From contig NZ_JBNPMC010000001.1 of the NCBI RefSeq assembly GCF_050313795.1, positions 186,001 through 250,000 on the forward strand: a stretch of DNA of 64,000 bases. Direction: 5' to 3'. Shown here one piece after another: positions 8,262 through 17,463 of the stretch. Both the position numbers and the translations under genes were made by a program. How positions within the stretch are numbered: position 1 is the first letter of the stretch; every line of letters starts with the position of its first letter. Source of the stretch: CAMBRQ01 sp945870325 (GTDB lineage: Bacteria > Bacillota > Clostridia > Lachnospirales > Lachnospiraceae). The notes beneath the pieces were generated by a model, which was given only the letters and a program-made list of their open reading frames with translations, made no database searches and was not told the origin of the DNA.

Positions 8262-9743
8262 CTATAAGAACTCCGTACGCCCCTCAATTCTCGGCGTAAG
8301 GTGAATCTGCTCTCTCATATATTCATCAAGCGCAACACGGATATTACCAGTAATCAGCCGCGCTTCTCCTCTATCACGTATCTTCTCTGCATCAATCCCT
8401 AGGAACTTGGACAGGTTATCCAGATGATACCCTTCGATTCCCACCTTAAACAGCCGCTCATCCGCAATCGGCTCTCCCTGATAAGTTGTTTCCACAAGAC
8501 TTTCCGTTTCTCTCTCATAGACAAAATGCCAACCTTGACTAATCTGATAATACTCGCTATGCCCCGCTCCAGATATCGGCGCTTCCCCAAGGACATGGAG
8601 CATTGCTGACTTAATCTCCACACCGGTCAGAGTAATCTGCACAAGTTTCTCATCAAACGAGTACATATCCAGAAGATCACCTGCTGTGATGACTGGACCG
8701 ATCGCTTCTTTTCGAAGGCTCCCCGATCCCAGCATAACCAGATCCACCTGATACCGTTCTTTCAGCATATCACAGAATAGATTCCCCACAGAAGTCTCCT
8801 GATAACGGAACGGATGGGTTGCCTGTGCTGTCATCGTTGTCAGAATAACACCGTACTTTTCATCTGTAATCCTCTTATAATTCAGAATTAGTTCTTCGAT
8901 TGCCGTGTTTTTCTCACAATGTCCGGCATCAATCGGAACCGTCTTCCACGTATAGCTGTCAACCGCATTCCTGTCAGTGTCTATCTCGATATCCATCCTT
9001 CCAATCTGATCCGTACCAATTCCCGCCTGAACAATCAGAATGTTATTCACTTCAGCAGGCTTTTCCAGTAACGTATGGCTATGACCGCCGATGATCACAT
9101 CCACTCCCAATTCCGGGTCCAGCTGCTTTGCCAATTCAATATCATTCTCATAACCAATGTGTGTCAATAGAATTGTAAAATCAATGTCTGCACCCTTATA
9201 ACCATTTACAATAGCGCTAACCTCTTCTGCCGCATCATTTACATCAACAAATGTTCCGAGCAGCGTATCCTTCTTCGCACGTCCCATGATTTCTTCCGTC
9301 ACAATTCCAATGACCAGAATATTCATCCCATCCATCCGAATAATCTTATGCGAGTTAAACAGACGCATACCATTTGTCTTAATATAAATATTGGCATTGA
9401 CAATCGGGAACTTACAGCACCTCTCCAAAAACAGCAGGTGTGCAATCCCATAGTCTACCTCGTGATTGCCTAGAGAAACCACATCCGGTCCCAATGCATT
9501 CATAATCTCGATCGTCGAGATGCCCTGAAATTCGGAATCAATTAATGAACCCCGGAACATATCTCCCGCAATCATATAAAGTGTATTGGGAACTTCCTCT
9601 CTGGTCTTGTTGATATAACCTGAGAGCATGGATACGCCGCCAACCAGGCGCTCATCCAGTTCCTCTGCCATGAAATCTCCGTGAAGATCGTTGGAGTGAA
9701 GGAGGGTAAGATGTTTTAGGTGTTTATTCGTTGTCTCGCTCAT
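8262..9743 (-). CDS. Bifunctional metallophosphatase/5'-nucleotidase family protein
   Basis: A 493-residue protein of the UshA/YfkN-like family, which removes phosphate from nucleotides or cyclic nucleotides. The N-terminal calcineurin-like metal centre is complete: LLHSNDLHGDF, AGDMFRG, LGNHEVDYG, LTHIGYEND, GGHSHTLL. The C-terminal 5'-nucleotidase domain begins near SVGNLFCDML and includes SGSLRKE and the YSFDEKLVQITLTG strand. There is no signal peptide or wall anchor, so unlike classical UshA it appears cytoplasmic. It is monocistronic. I see nothing definite in the 270 nt between it and the next gene. Confidence 0.88.
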   Translation of the reverse strand: MSETTNKHLKHLTLLHSNDLHGDFMAEELDERLVGGVSMLSGYINKTREEVPNTLYMIAGDMFRGSLIDSEFQGISTIEIMNALGPDVVSLGNHEVDYGIAHLLFLERCCKFPIVNANIYIKTNGMRLFNSHKIIRMDGMNILVIGIVTEEIMGRAKKDTLLGTFVDVNDAAEEVSAIVNGYKGADIDFTILLTHIGYENDIELAKQLDPELGVDVIIGGHSHTLLEKPAEVNNILIVQAGIGTDQIGRMDIEIDTDRNAVDSYTWKTVPIDAGHCEKNTAIEELILNYKRITDEKYGVILTTMTAQATHPFRYQETSVGNLFCDMLKERYQVDLVMLGSGSLRKEAIGPVITAGDLLDMYSFDEKLVQITLTGVEIKSAMLHVLGEAPISGAGHSEYYQISQGWHFVYERETESLVETTYQGEPIADERLFKVGIEGYHLDNLSKFLGIDAEKIRDRGEARLITGNIRVALDEYMREQIHLTPRIEGRTEFL

Positions 9744-10015
9744 ATTTTTCCTTTCTGCTGTTTATAATGATTTCAATTTCTGCAATTCCGCAGAAACTGC
9801 TTATGCACAGGTATAATGTCTGTTGACATTGTACCAAGTCGCTAGCGCGACGGCTATTTATCAGAAGAAAAACATTGGGAATGTCAAATAACGATGTATA
9901 CCACATTATTTCTTGTGTAATGCATTAGTAAAACAAGTGACTTGAAATGGATGAACCTACATCTTCATCCATTTATAAGCCCCTCAGCAATCGTTATTAC
10001 ACCTGCAGATGAACT

Positions 10016-11314
10016 TTACTTCACCTTTTTCTGATACATGGATAACAGTTTGTCCAGATAAATTGACTTAAACTGCTTACTTGCCAATGCCTGTTTAAGC
10101 GGCGGCAACTTCAGTATCGTACCAAATACTGCTGCCATGGCACGATGATTGGCAAATGCCTGATTATCGAATATCAGATTCTGCAGCGTCCCTTTTTCAA
10201 TTGCCTGAAGCACGAACCTATGTGTACTGTTCACCGGCGTAATGACCTGTATCGGTCTCCGTTCCAGATTGATCGCCTTTGTCGGGCAATTTCTTGCACA
10301 CACACCACATCCAAGACAGATCTCTTCATCGATAACCGGATGCTTCTTTTTCTTTGAATCCGCGGAATCTTTCTCTTCCATCGCTATTGCCAGAATTGGA
10401 CATACCTTGGCGCATTTTCCACAACTAATACATTTATCCGGAGAAACTTTCGGGATATAATTGGTGGTTGCCACTGGCTGCATCGGGCTGAATCTCCGTG
10501 CCGCCTGTAACGCCTCACAGCAGCATCCGCAGCAGTTACAGATGAACGCCGGATGTTCACGGACATTTTCTCCAATCTGTACCAGATTGCTTTCATAAGA
10601 CAACTCCAGAACTTCTTTCGCCTCTTCTTTAGAAATCAATCTGGCATAGCCGCCGTGTTCTGCAAGAGAGCGTGCCACATTGTCGAAAGTCAGACACACA
10701 TCCCATGGTGCATTGATCTCGCAAGGATGACCTGCATGGTACATCTTATGTCGGCAGTAGCAAGTACCAAGTCCGATGTATTTCGCCTCTTCTACGATAT
10801 GTGTCGCACGCTCGTAATCTAATATATGATTGGTTTTATCATTGGTAAGTACCGGTTCCTGCACATAGACACGCCCAAGCCTGGTCTCCGTCGCAAAGAA
10901 CAAATCTTTCACGAAGTCCTCTTCTACATTCATGTATTGATAATATAATTCGCCCAGATATTTCTGGTCAATATCTCCTCTGGTACGCATCAGTGCAAAT
11001 TCGATAAATCCTGCCATCGGAGGCGGCATAACAAACTGACGCTCGCCGTGATAATCAGAATCTACCAGCAAGGCTTTCTCACAAAGGTGATCCAATAGTT
11101 TCTCCGCATTGGCTTCGGTGGTTCCCCAGATTCTTGCTGCTTTTTTCAATGTGAAGGGGCGAACTGGAAGTAATGCTACCCATTTTGCCTCTTTTTCGGT
11201 GTACAGGACCTGAAGAATCTTATATAAGGTCTCGGACGGAGGGGCGCCCTGGGTAAACCAGTTGATTCGTTCTTCTAAGTTCTTATATGCGTCTTTTGTT
11301 GTCAAGTGTCCCAT
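10016..11314 (-). CDS. 4Fe-4S ferredoxin-type protein with extra N-terminal winged-helix-like part
   Basis: 432 residues. Residues about 1-110 look like a winged-helix region (LKKAARIWGTTEANAEKLLDHLCEKALL). The middle holds scattered Cys (GTCYCRHKMYHAGHPC) and an unusual Cys cluster, CNCCGCCC. Two 4Fe-4S ferredoxin motifs follow, CISCGKCAKVCP and CLGCGVCARNCP. The tail of ~90 residues has no Cys. It is presumably a cytoplasmic electron-transfer or redox-sensing protein. The partner is unknown, and the flanking genes (phosphatase, DUF2804) give no hint. The 4Fe-4S call is firm; the role is not. Confidence 0.85.
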   Translation of the reverse strand: MGHLTTKDAYKNLEERINWFTQGAPPSETLYKILQVLYTEKEAKWVALLPVRPFTLKKAARIWGTTEANAEKLLDHLCEKALLVDSDYHGERQFVMPPPMAGFIEFALMRTRGDIDQKYLGELYYQYMNVEEDFVKDLFFATETRLGRVYVQEPVLTNDKTNHILDYERATHIVEEAKYIGLGTCYCRHKMYHAGHPCEINAPWDVCLTFDNVARSLAEHGGYARLISKEEAKEVLELSYESNLVQIGENVREHPAFICNCCGCCCEALQAARRFSPMQPVATTNYIPKVSPDKCISCGKCAKVCPILAIAMEEKDSADSKKKKHPVIDEEICLGCGVCARNCPTKAINLERRPIQVITPVNSTHRFVLQAIEKGTLQNLIFDNQAFANHRAMAAVFGTILKLPPLKQALASKQFKSIYLDKLLSMYQKKVK

Positions 11315-11397
11315 TTTTATGCCTCCTTGTTTTCATTATACCCTTTTCCATCCATCTCCAATCCTACGGAGTCATCTGTATGCCTTGGCAGTTCTAG

Positions 11398-12420
11398 TTA
11401 ATACCGATTATGTACATCCTCCGCAAAACACATCATATCTTTCACATGGATCTTACGTCCATCATCAAGAACCGCCACTCCACTCATCTTACCAAACACC
11501 TGATGCTGGTCAGTCTCAATAATAATTGCGGAAGTTTTTGCAGCCCGGTCAAGCACCGGAACAAAATCCATCTCAAACCGCCCATCGCTGGAGGTGAATT
11601 TCCAGGGCTTCATATAACTATCCTTCGGAATATGGAATGTAACATCATCAAGTTTGTGACCAACACCATCATAGAACAGCATATTCTCCGAAGCTGCAGA
11701 CGTATCGCCAAATCCATAACCTATATTAAAACCAAACGGTTTTCCATCTATCATTGTATTCCCTGAACCCCAATACCATCGGTTGTCATAAGTCCATACG
11801 CCCCGTCCCCAATCCAAAGTACCAAAATCCGTATTCTCATTAAAACGATATATTTTTCCATCGTATTTCATATAACCAGATGCTGACATACAATTCATCT
11901 TCTGATTATAGTAGAATGCTTTTTTATTCTCCTTAAATGGCGTCGCAATTACCATGGTATCCATTGGCGGCTGCTTTAAGATAATATCACAGGAAAATGG
12001 CTTGCCCTGATAGAAATTCCCGAATGCACACTGGATACGCCGTTCGCCATTCTTTACTGTAAATGCCATGTGTAAGCGTTTATCACGATATATGATGTTG
12101 CCCTTTTTCGAACTTTCCGGCAGTTTGAACTTGCCCATTGGGAATGCATTCAGAATTGTCTCGGTATGCTCCCATCCTTCTTTAAAATCCAGAAGAGATA
12201 CTGACTGAAGACCGATGTAACCATCATCTGAAAGGGTGAATGCACCAGCAAAATCTTCATTGAGTACCAGATAATAGTCCCATTCTTTGATTCGGAATTT
12301 CGGGGCTTTGATGTCGTTTCTTCTATAGATTTGACATAATTGTCTCGACCAGCCAGGTTCTCGTAAATGCCCGGCGGAAGTTAATAGGTTATCGTGGGAT
12401 GTTACTTCATGATTTCTCAT
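11398..12420 (-). CDS. DUF2804 domain protein
   Basis: 340 residues, rich in Trp, Tyr and Gly and mostly beta strand by appearance (WDYYLVLNEDFAGAFTLSDDGY, DFGTLDWGRGVWTYDNRWYWG, GFNIGYGFGDTSAASEN). This matches the uncharacterized DUF2804 family, which has distant resemblance to lipocalin-like or AttH-like folds. It has no signal peptide or membrane segment. The gene is monocistronic, with a minus-strand ribosome binding site (AAGGAGGG) just before the ATG at 12420. Its function is unknown. Confidence 0.75.
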   Translation of the reverse strand: MRNHEVTSHDNLLTSAGHLREPGWSRQLCQIYRRNDIKAPKFRIKEWDYYLVLNEDFAGAFTLSDDGYIGLQSVSLLDFKEGWEHTETILNAFPMGKFKLPESSKKGNIIYRDKRLHMAFTVKNGERRIQCAFGNFYQGKPFSCDIILKQPPMDTMVIATPFKENKKAFYYNQKMNCMSASGYMKYDGKIYRFNENTDFGTLDWGRGVWTYDNRWYWGSGNTMIDGKPFGFNIGYGFGDTSAASENMLFYDGVGHKLDDVTFHIPKDSYMKPWKFTSSDGRFEMDFVPVLDRAAKTSAIIIETDQHQVFGKMSGVAVLDDGRKIHVKDMMCFAEDVHNRY

Positions 12421-12806
12421 ATGGAACCCTCCTTGGATATTAATTTATAACGTTACTTTTACTATAATTTTATCCTCAAATCACCTTATATTGCACTAAT
12501 CACTTTATAAGTTGATTCCTACAAAAACGGAGTACGCCAACCGGCGTGCTTAATTGTGTTATTTTTCCCTATGGAAAGAGATTTTTACTGTATGCCGACT
12601 TATATTTCAATCCACTCCTTCGCCGTGGAAGGAGACAGCAATTTTACACATAAATCCTCCTTATATTTTCGCCATTTATATGCAACTTGCACTTTTTACA
12701 TCAATTATTACTCCCTTATATTACTTTTCACCTACATATTTCACAAATCACCGCCTTCGTCTCAGTGCGAATCCCCCTGCACTTTTATGTTCACATCACA
12801 TTCGCA
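12421..12806. other. Gene-free stretch downstream of cas2 (former CRISPR leader and array zone)
   Basis: No gene is seen. The stretch is AT-rich and holds the single type I-C repeat listed below. A hairpin at about 12532-12550 (ACGCC-AACC-GGCGT) is followed on the minus strand by a T-rich tract (CCGTTTTTGT), a possible terminator for transcripts coming from the cas side. The ~170 nt between the repeat and cas2 is the expected position of a leader. No second repeat at the normal ~66-nt period was found on either side. Confidence 0.6.
12604..12636 (-). CRISPR. Solitary type I-C CRISPR repeat (array relic)
   Basis: On the minus strand the 33-nt unit starts GTCTCCTTCCACGG and ends GTGGATTGAAAT. 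The arms CTCCTTC and GAAGGAG form the hairpin typical of type I-C repeats, and the ATTGAAA(T) 3' end is the family hallmark. It lies 170 nt beyond cas2 in the orientation expected for cas1-cas2-leader-array. Only one copy is present, so no spacer is bounded on both sides. The array has collapsed or been deleted. Confidence 0.75.
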
Positions 12807-13097
12807 CTAGAATATAAGCGGCTCTGTCACATCATATCCCGCTTTTGCACCAATATGTTCTATCTTGGTTTTATAATTATTTCCCAAATTATAAAATCTT
12901 AGGCTATCTACTTCCTTATCTATAATTTTCTCTAAGACATCCTTCACCTGCCGATATTTCACTGCATCTAACTGACATTCAAATACCGAATTCTGTACCC
13001 GCTGACCATAATTCACACATTGTTTCGCCACTTTTCTGAGACGTCTTTTTCCCGCTTCCGTCTCCGTATTAACATCATAAGTTATTAGCACCAACAT
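12807..13097 (-). CDS. cas2: CRISPR-associated endonuclease Cas2 (type I-C)
   Basis: 96 residues starting MLVLITYDVNTETEAGKRRLRKVAKQ, the ferredoxin-like Cas2 core with the YDV strand bearing the metal-binding Asp, then NYGQRVQNSVFECQLD. The full family length is kept and no lesion is visible. It pairs with Cas1 for spacer acquisition. I chose MLVLITYD at 13097 over an ATG six codons upstream because it matches the family start and lies after the cas1 stop. The neighbouring cas1 is truncated and no interference genes (cas3, cas5, cas7, cas8c, cas4) are in view, so it is probably an orphan. Confidence 0.88.
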   Translation of the reverse strand: MLVLITYDVNTETEAGKRRLRKVAKQCVNYGQRVQNSVFECQLDAVKYRQVKDVLEKIIDKEVDSLRFYNLGNNYKTKIEHIGAKAGYDVTEPLIF

Positions 13098-13105
13098 CTT
13101 CTCAC

Positions 13106-13744
13106 CTACTTCCACAAAAATGGTGGATATTCATCCAAATCACCTCGAATATACCTGGCAAGAAGCATTGCCTGTGCATATGGCACCAATCCCCACTCAA
13201 TTTTCTCTCCTAAAAATGGATGAGTGATTGTCTCTTTCTTTTTATTCTGCCACTGTACCAAAAAACTCTTCCGGGTTTCTTCCTCCATGACTACAGCTCC
13301 ACTTTCCTTTTTTATGAATCCGCTATCGTCAATCATCTTTTTATTTATCAGAGTTAATACAAATCTATCTACCACTACACTACGAAGCTCTTCCATCATA
13401 TCCAGTGCCAACGATGCTCTTCCTGGTCTGTCTGTGTGGAAAAATCCTACATACGGATCTAATCCTACCGTTTCCAACGCAGATGCACACATACCAGCCA
13501 ACAATGAATACGCAAACGAAAGCATCGCATTTACATTGTCCAATGGTGGTCTTCGATTTCTTCCTTGGAAACAGAATACCTCTTTCTGTTGTAAAATCAA
13601 ATCATCAAACACTGAAAAATACACAGATGCAGCTTCTCCTTCTAAGCCCAATAAAGTTTCCGCATTCTCACATACACGTATATCTTTCAACCTCTGTGCT
13701 AAAAATGCCGATTTTGCTTTTAATTTGTCTGAATCCAGCCGCAA
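13106..13744 (-). pseudogene. cas1: 5'-truncated cas1 (type I-C), fused to an IS66 fragment
   Basis: The last ~212 residues of Cas1 remain (family length about 340): LGLEGEAASVYFSVFDDLIL, GRNRRPPLDNVNAMLSFAYS, VGLDPYVGFFHTDRPGRASLALDMMEEL. The metal-binding Glu in GLEGEA, His in FFHTD and the acidic MEE are therefore all retained. The N-terminal beta domain (~130 residues) is gone. Upstream the frame continues without a stop into IS66 transposase sequence (…KGTTLTKAEVE), the join lying near 13744. The ATG once usable inside (13750) is not preceded by a ribosome binding site. It is probably non-functional for adaptation. Confidence 0.85.
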
Positions 13745-14094
13745 CTCCACCTCTGCTTTTGTCAGTGTCGTGCCTTTGTGTCCTTTCTGCCCACCGGCCT
13801 TCCGGCTGGTTTTTTGTCTTCCGTTGTAAGTATTCGCCGGTTTTCCGCCCTTCTGGTCTGTAGAAGGCGGCTGTGAGCTATTGGAACTGTCGTTATTGAG
13901 GATGCTTTTAAACGGGCATTGTCATCTTTCAGAAGTTGATTCTCCTGTGTCAGTCCATCAATTTTAGCATTCAAACGGTCAACATCCTCTTTGTGTTCTA
14001 TTTTTTCTGTATGAAGATCCTGTTCCACTGCATCAAGGCGGGCCATAACATCCATGAGCTGGTTATAAATGCTTTTTTCATAATTCCCTGCCAT
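13745..14094 (-). pseudogene. IS66-family transposase, N-terminal fragment with frameshift
   Basis: Starts MAGNYEKSIYNQLMDVMARLD with AAAGGAGG about 9 nt upstream. The coiled-coil N-terminus (LTQENQLLKDDNARLK) is typical of the IS66 transposase zinc-finger/coil region. At an A-run near 13912 the frame slips by one; the next frame gives SILNNDSSNSSQPPST, KTSRKAGGQKGHKGTT and LTKAEVE, the standard IS66 sequence. It then joins cas1 coding sequence in frame. The catalytic DDE part is absent. No terminal inverted repeats were recognised. Confidence 0.8.
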
Positions 14095-14481
14095 TTATGG
14101 TCGCCTCCTTTAATTCTGATATAAAGAATATACCAGAAATCAGGAAAAAAAGCGAATCAGGAAGAACTCCAGTTTCGTCATAATGACGGTGGACAACTTT
14201 TTTCATTTCGTCGCTGATGTGGATCCGGAGCGGATATTTTTAAAGAAAACCAGCGGAACCGCAGAAGTTATCCACAATAAACATATCTAGGGCTTTTGTG
14301 AGTCTCCGATGATCCCTGATCTGATTCTTGTTGTGAATAACTCGACAGCGAAACTCATAAAATTTTCGGCACTTTTTTTCTATTCAGTTCAACCGGGAGG
14401 CTGAACTGTTACCGAAAAATTAAAAAATTTGCAAAAAGTATTTGCAAAATCTGTAATACTGTGATAGAATGTTTTTTATCA
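14095..14481. other. Gene-free stretch upstream of the IS66 fragment
   Basis: Contains the promoter-proximal region of the IS66 fragment (TATATTCTTTATATC just before its ribosome binding site, minus strand) and sequence that may be left over from the same element. No open frame of note is present on either strand. The last ~90 nt, AT-rich with TTGCAAAATCTGTAATACTGTGATAGAAT, look like the promoter of the tRNA-Leu gene. Confidence 0.45.
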
Positions 14482-14564
14482 GCGGAGATGGCGGAATGGC
14501 AGACGCGCTAGATTCAGGTTCTAGTGGGAGCAATCCTGTGAGGGTTCAAGTCCCTTTCTCCGCA
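14482..14564 (+). tRNA. tRNA-Leu (anticodon CAG)
   Basis: Class II tRNA with acceptor GCGGAGA/TCTCCGC, discriminator A, long variable arm, anticodon stem CTAGA/TCTAG with loop TTCAGGT giving anticodon CAG, and the T-loop GGTTCAAGTCC. CCA is not encoded. It is followed directly by an intrinsic terminator. Confidence 0.95.
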
Positions 14565-14569
14565 TGGTT

Positions 14570-14598
14570 TAAAAGCCCTTGATTTTCAAGGGCTTTTT
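14570..14598 (+). terminator. Terminator of tRNA-Leu(CAG)
   Basis: AAAGCCCTTGA/TCAAGGGCTTT stem with a TTTT loop-side run and TTTTTT tail, 6 nt after the tRNA. Confidence 0.9.
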
Positions 14599-14740
14599 TC
14601 TATACAAATCTAATCACCTCATTGTATTCCCCCATTTCTAAAGAAAATCTTATGTCTTCGTGAACTTTCTGTGATATCTCTTGAGTATTGCGACTAAACA
14701 TACTAAAATAAGAAAATGTTTTAGGGAGGATATCATTACT

Positions 14741-15559
14741 ATGAGTATAAATAATACAAAATCAATGAAAAAACCAACAGACCTCTTCGATGATGACTTC
14801 GAAGTCATCTACCAGGAAGAGGATTTCTCTGATCTCTTACGAGAAGAGATGACCGAGAGAAAATACGATGATTATAAAGATGTCTTATCAAACCTATCCG
14901 AAATGGACGACACCGATTATATTGAAAAGAACCGTACCGGATATTATAGAAAAAGCGCACGAAAATATGACACGAATACAAATACCCGAGACGAGGATGC
15001 CGTTTCCTCCTCCGAAAAGAAGAAGAGCAAGAGCCATATCAAGATGCCTAACCTTGTGTCCCCGGTTGCCAAGACTGCCAAAGCCGGAGGCAAGGCAATC
15101 TATAACGTGGTCAACACGCTCCTTCGGGCTGCGACACTGATCTTAATTGCAGCAGTTGCTTACACATTGGCAATTAATTTCTGGAAGAATCACAGTGCGT
15201 ACGGAGACATTCTCCGTGCAGTTTCGGATAAGAATTACATCCTTGGCGCATACGCCGGAGTCGCTGCATTCCTGCTGCTGTTTGAACTGATCGCGTTCTT
15301 TATGGTCTTATCAGGCAGTAAAAAAAGCGGCCGCAAAGGTCGCTATCAGGACACAGGCAAAGGTCTGTTCTCCTTTATATTCATCTACGCAGGTGCCTAT
15401 CTGGCTTCTATGTTGAATGGACTGATACCAGCATCTCCGGCACCGCTTCAGGGGGTACAGGGTGCGCTCTTTGTATACGGCTCTCTGTGTTCTGCACTGC
15501 TTCCGCTTTGCACCGCTGGCGTCATCAGTTGCCTGGTACGCAGATTCCTCATTCGCTAG
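14741..15559 (+). CDS. Membrane protein of unknown function
   Basis: 272 residues. An acidic, hydrophilic N-terminal ~125 residues (LFDDDFEVIYQEEDFSDLL, many Asp/Glu/Lys) is followed by four predicted membrane helices (ATLILIAAVAYTLAINFW; ILGAYAGVAAFLLLFELIAFFMVL; LFSFIFIYAGAYLASMLNGLI; the last ~25 residues). I chose the ATG at 14741, preceded by AGGGAGG at about 12 nt, rather than an ATG 20 codons earlier without a site. It is expressed alone and faces a shared terminator. I do not recognise a family. Confidence 0.7.
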   Translation: MSINNTKSMKKPTDLFDDDFEVIYQEEDFSDLLREEMTERKYDDYKDVLSNLSEMDDTDYIEKNRTGYYRKSARKYDTNTNTRDEDAVSSSEKKKSKSHIKMPNLVSPVAKTAKAGGKAIYNVVNTLLRAATLILIAAVAYTLAINFWKNHSAYGDILRAVSDKNYILGAYAGVAAFLLLFELIAFFMVLSGSKKSGRKGRYQDTGKGLFSFIFIYAGAYLASMLNGLIPASPAPLQGVQGALFVYGSLCSALLPLCTAGVISCLVRRFLIR

Positions 15560-15580
15560 TTTTTTTCAACTGCTAAATAC

Positions 15581-15617
15581 AGCGGTCTTCCAGACATCCG
15601 AATCTGGCAGACCGCTA
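15581..15617. terminator. Bidirectional terminator between convergent genes
   Basis: AGCGGTCTTCCAGA and TCTGGCAGACCGCT form a long stem with one bulge, between the stops of the membrane protein (plus) and the YjdF-like protein (minus). Confidence 0.7.
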
Positions 15618-15621
15618 TCAT

Positions 15622-16509
15622 TCATCCTATATCCACAGAATCTTTCTTGCTTATCTGCTGTCCCTGCATCGCTGCTTCTTCGTCCTTAACCTGCTGCAGG
15701 AAATCCGCATCTTCAGCCTTGGGGCGCGGAATGAACCGATCCGCGAACTTCCCTTTTCCCCGGCTCTTCACATAGAAATATCCTATAATGGAAAATACCA
15801 CCGCACCAATAAAATTCACAAACAGATCCTTCATCGTATCCAGGAGCCCTATATCCAGATAGCCTCCAAGTCCCAGATCCTGCCCATTCACTGTCACATC
15901 CGTAATATTATCTATTCCCACCGGAATATTACTGTTCGTCGGATCCAACATGACCGAATTAATATTGTACACAATCGTATCCTTCTGCATATCCAGACCG
16001 AACAACTGATCCATCCCACATTCGAAGAATTCCCACAGTACACCAATCGTCATAGAAAAGCAGAATGCCACAATCGCCACAAATACCGGAGATAACTGAA
16101 TTGAAAACCGCTCACTCCGATTCAGAATATCCACCAGCGCGAATCCAATAGCTGCTGCCAGGAATCCATTCAACGTATGAAGCGCCGTATCCCAAAACTC
16201 GAACTTAATGTAATAAGCCTGTATCTCTCCTAAAATCTCCGCCGCAAATATAAACATCAGGATCGTAATCTCCAGCCCCGTAGGCAATTCAATCTTCAGA
16301 TTCACCTGGATAAAACTTGGCATTATCAGCAAGATCAATGTAAGCAGACATAAGAATACATTCTCATAGTTCTGATTAAACACCTGACGAATCATTGTTA
16401 TTATAACCAACATTCTAAGCACAACGTATACAATATAAGAACTTCGATGCTCTCTTCGTTCCATTGCCAGTGCTTTTTTCATTAATTTTAGTTTTCTTGT
16501 AATCTTCAT
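15622..16509 (-). CDS. DUF2238/YjdF-like integral membrane protein
   Basis: 295 residues with about six to seven membrane helices. The core holds FWDTALHTLNGFLAAAIGFALVD and GVLWEFFECGMDQLFGLDMQKD, motifs I associate with the DUF2238 (YjdF) family, including charged residues inside the membrane (D, H, E). A loop near residues 185-225 is extracellular-looking, and the C-terminal ~40 residues are charged and cytoplasmic. It lies 13 nt after the SufB-like gene, so it may be the third gene of that operon. Its biochemical role is unknown. Confidence 0.7.
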   Translation of the reverse strand: MKITRKLKLMKKALAMERREHRSSYIVYVVLRMLVIITMIRQVFNQNYENVFLCLLTLILLIMPSFIQVNLKIELPTGLEITILMFIFAAEILGEIQAYYIKFEFWDTALHTLNGFLAAAIGFALVDILNRSERFSIQLSPVFVAIVAFCFSMTIGVLWEFFECGMDQLFGLDMQKDTIVYNINSVMLDPTNSNIPVGIDNITDVTVNGQDLGLGGYLDIGLLDTMKDLFVNFIGAVVFSIIGYFYVKSRGKGKFADRFIPRPKAEDADFLQQVKDEEAAMQGQQISKKDSVDIG

Positions 16510-16522
16510 ATATTCTCTCGCA

Positions 16523-17449
16523 TTAGTTCAGGAAGTTATCGATAATAATACCTTCCGCCTCTTCTTCTGTCATTCCCAGGGTACGTAATTTTACCAACTG
16601 CTCATCATTGATTCGTCCAATGGCTGCCTCATGGATGATAGCGGCATCCAGGTGTCTCGCGTTGATTTCCGGAATAGAACTAACTTCAGCGTGATCCATA
16701 ATGATCGAATCACACTGCACATGCGCATGGCACTTCGCATTGCCAACAGCCTTCGGATGGAATACCTGCTTTGAAGTTCCTTTCGCTACAGATCGTGAGA
16801 TAATCTGCGCCGAACTTCCTTCACCATTCATCCGAATCTCCATGTTAGACTCCGCAATCTGATTATCATGCGTCATCAATTTCTCGATCACATATAATTT
16901 GGAGCCCGCCCCCATCTCAACCTCAGTTTCACGGACAGTAGAATCCACGCCTTTAATCTGTGCCGTATCCAGCGTAAATATCGAATCCTCATCCATATAG
17001 ATCTTCGTAACCGGGTTCAGCACCTTAGTGCCTGTTCCTTCACCCTCACCATAGTGTTTTTCTTCATAGCGTACATTCGTACCTTTTCCCACATGAAAAG
17101 AATGGATACCATCATGACGACTCTCATTGCAGCCGCTGTTATGGATGCCGCAGCCTGCCACAATCGTCACATCTGCACCATCTGCGATGTAGAAATCATT
17201 GTAGACCTCATCCCTCATACCGGAGGCATCTACCACAACCGGAATATGCACCTGCTCCCCCTTCGTCTCTCCATCGATATAGATATCAATTCCCTGCTTA
17301 TCCGTCTTCTTCTTAATCTTAATATGCTCGCTGTCGCCATGACAAAGCGCAATTCCATTATGGCGCAGGTTAAAAGCGCCCTTCTGTTTGAACCCTGATT
17401 CATCTATCTGCTTCAATATTCTCTGTGTAATCTGATCTAAAGTTGCCAT
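16523..17449 (-). CDS. SufB/SufD-type Fe-S scaffold protein (short form)
   Basis: 308 residues, much shorter than classical SufB (~470). It keeps the beta-helix core and the C-terminal part of the family: VVVDASGMRDEVYNDFYIADGAD, GCGIHNSGCNESRHDGIHSF, CHAHVQCDSIIMDHAEVSSIPEI, and the end HEAAIGRINDEQLVKLRTLGMTEEEAE. Cys and His residues suited to binding a nascent cluster are present in GCGIHNSGCN and CHAHVQC. With SufC immediately upstream (14 nt) and no SufS, SufU or SufD nearby, the pair resembles the minimal SmsCB arrangement described from archaea and anaerobes. It builds or transfers Fe-S clusters in the cytoplasm. Confidence 0.85.
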   Translation of the reverse strand: MATLDQITQRILKQIDESGFKQKGAFNLRHNGIALCHGDSEHIKIKKKTDKQGIDIYIDGETKGEQVHIPVVVDASGMRDEVYNDFYIADGADVTIVAGCGIHNSGCNESRHDGIHSFHVGKGTNVRYEEKHYGEGEGTGTKVLNPVTKIYMDEDSIFTLDTAQIKGVDSTVRETEVEMGAGSKLYVIEKLMTHDNQIAESNMEIRMNGEGSSAQIISRSVAKGTSKQVFHPKAVGNAKCHAHVQCDSIIMDHAEVSSIPEINARHLDAAIIHEAAIGRINDEQLVKLRTLGMTEEEAEGIIIDNFLN

Positions 17450-17463
17450 ATCCGTTATCCCTC

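Noticed and set aside
12421..12800. Further CRISPR repeats around the single I-C repeat
   Set aside because: No second copy of the GTGGATTGAAAT end or the CTCCTTC/GAAGGAG hairpin at one or two periods on either side.
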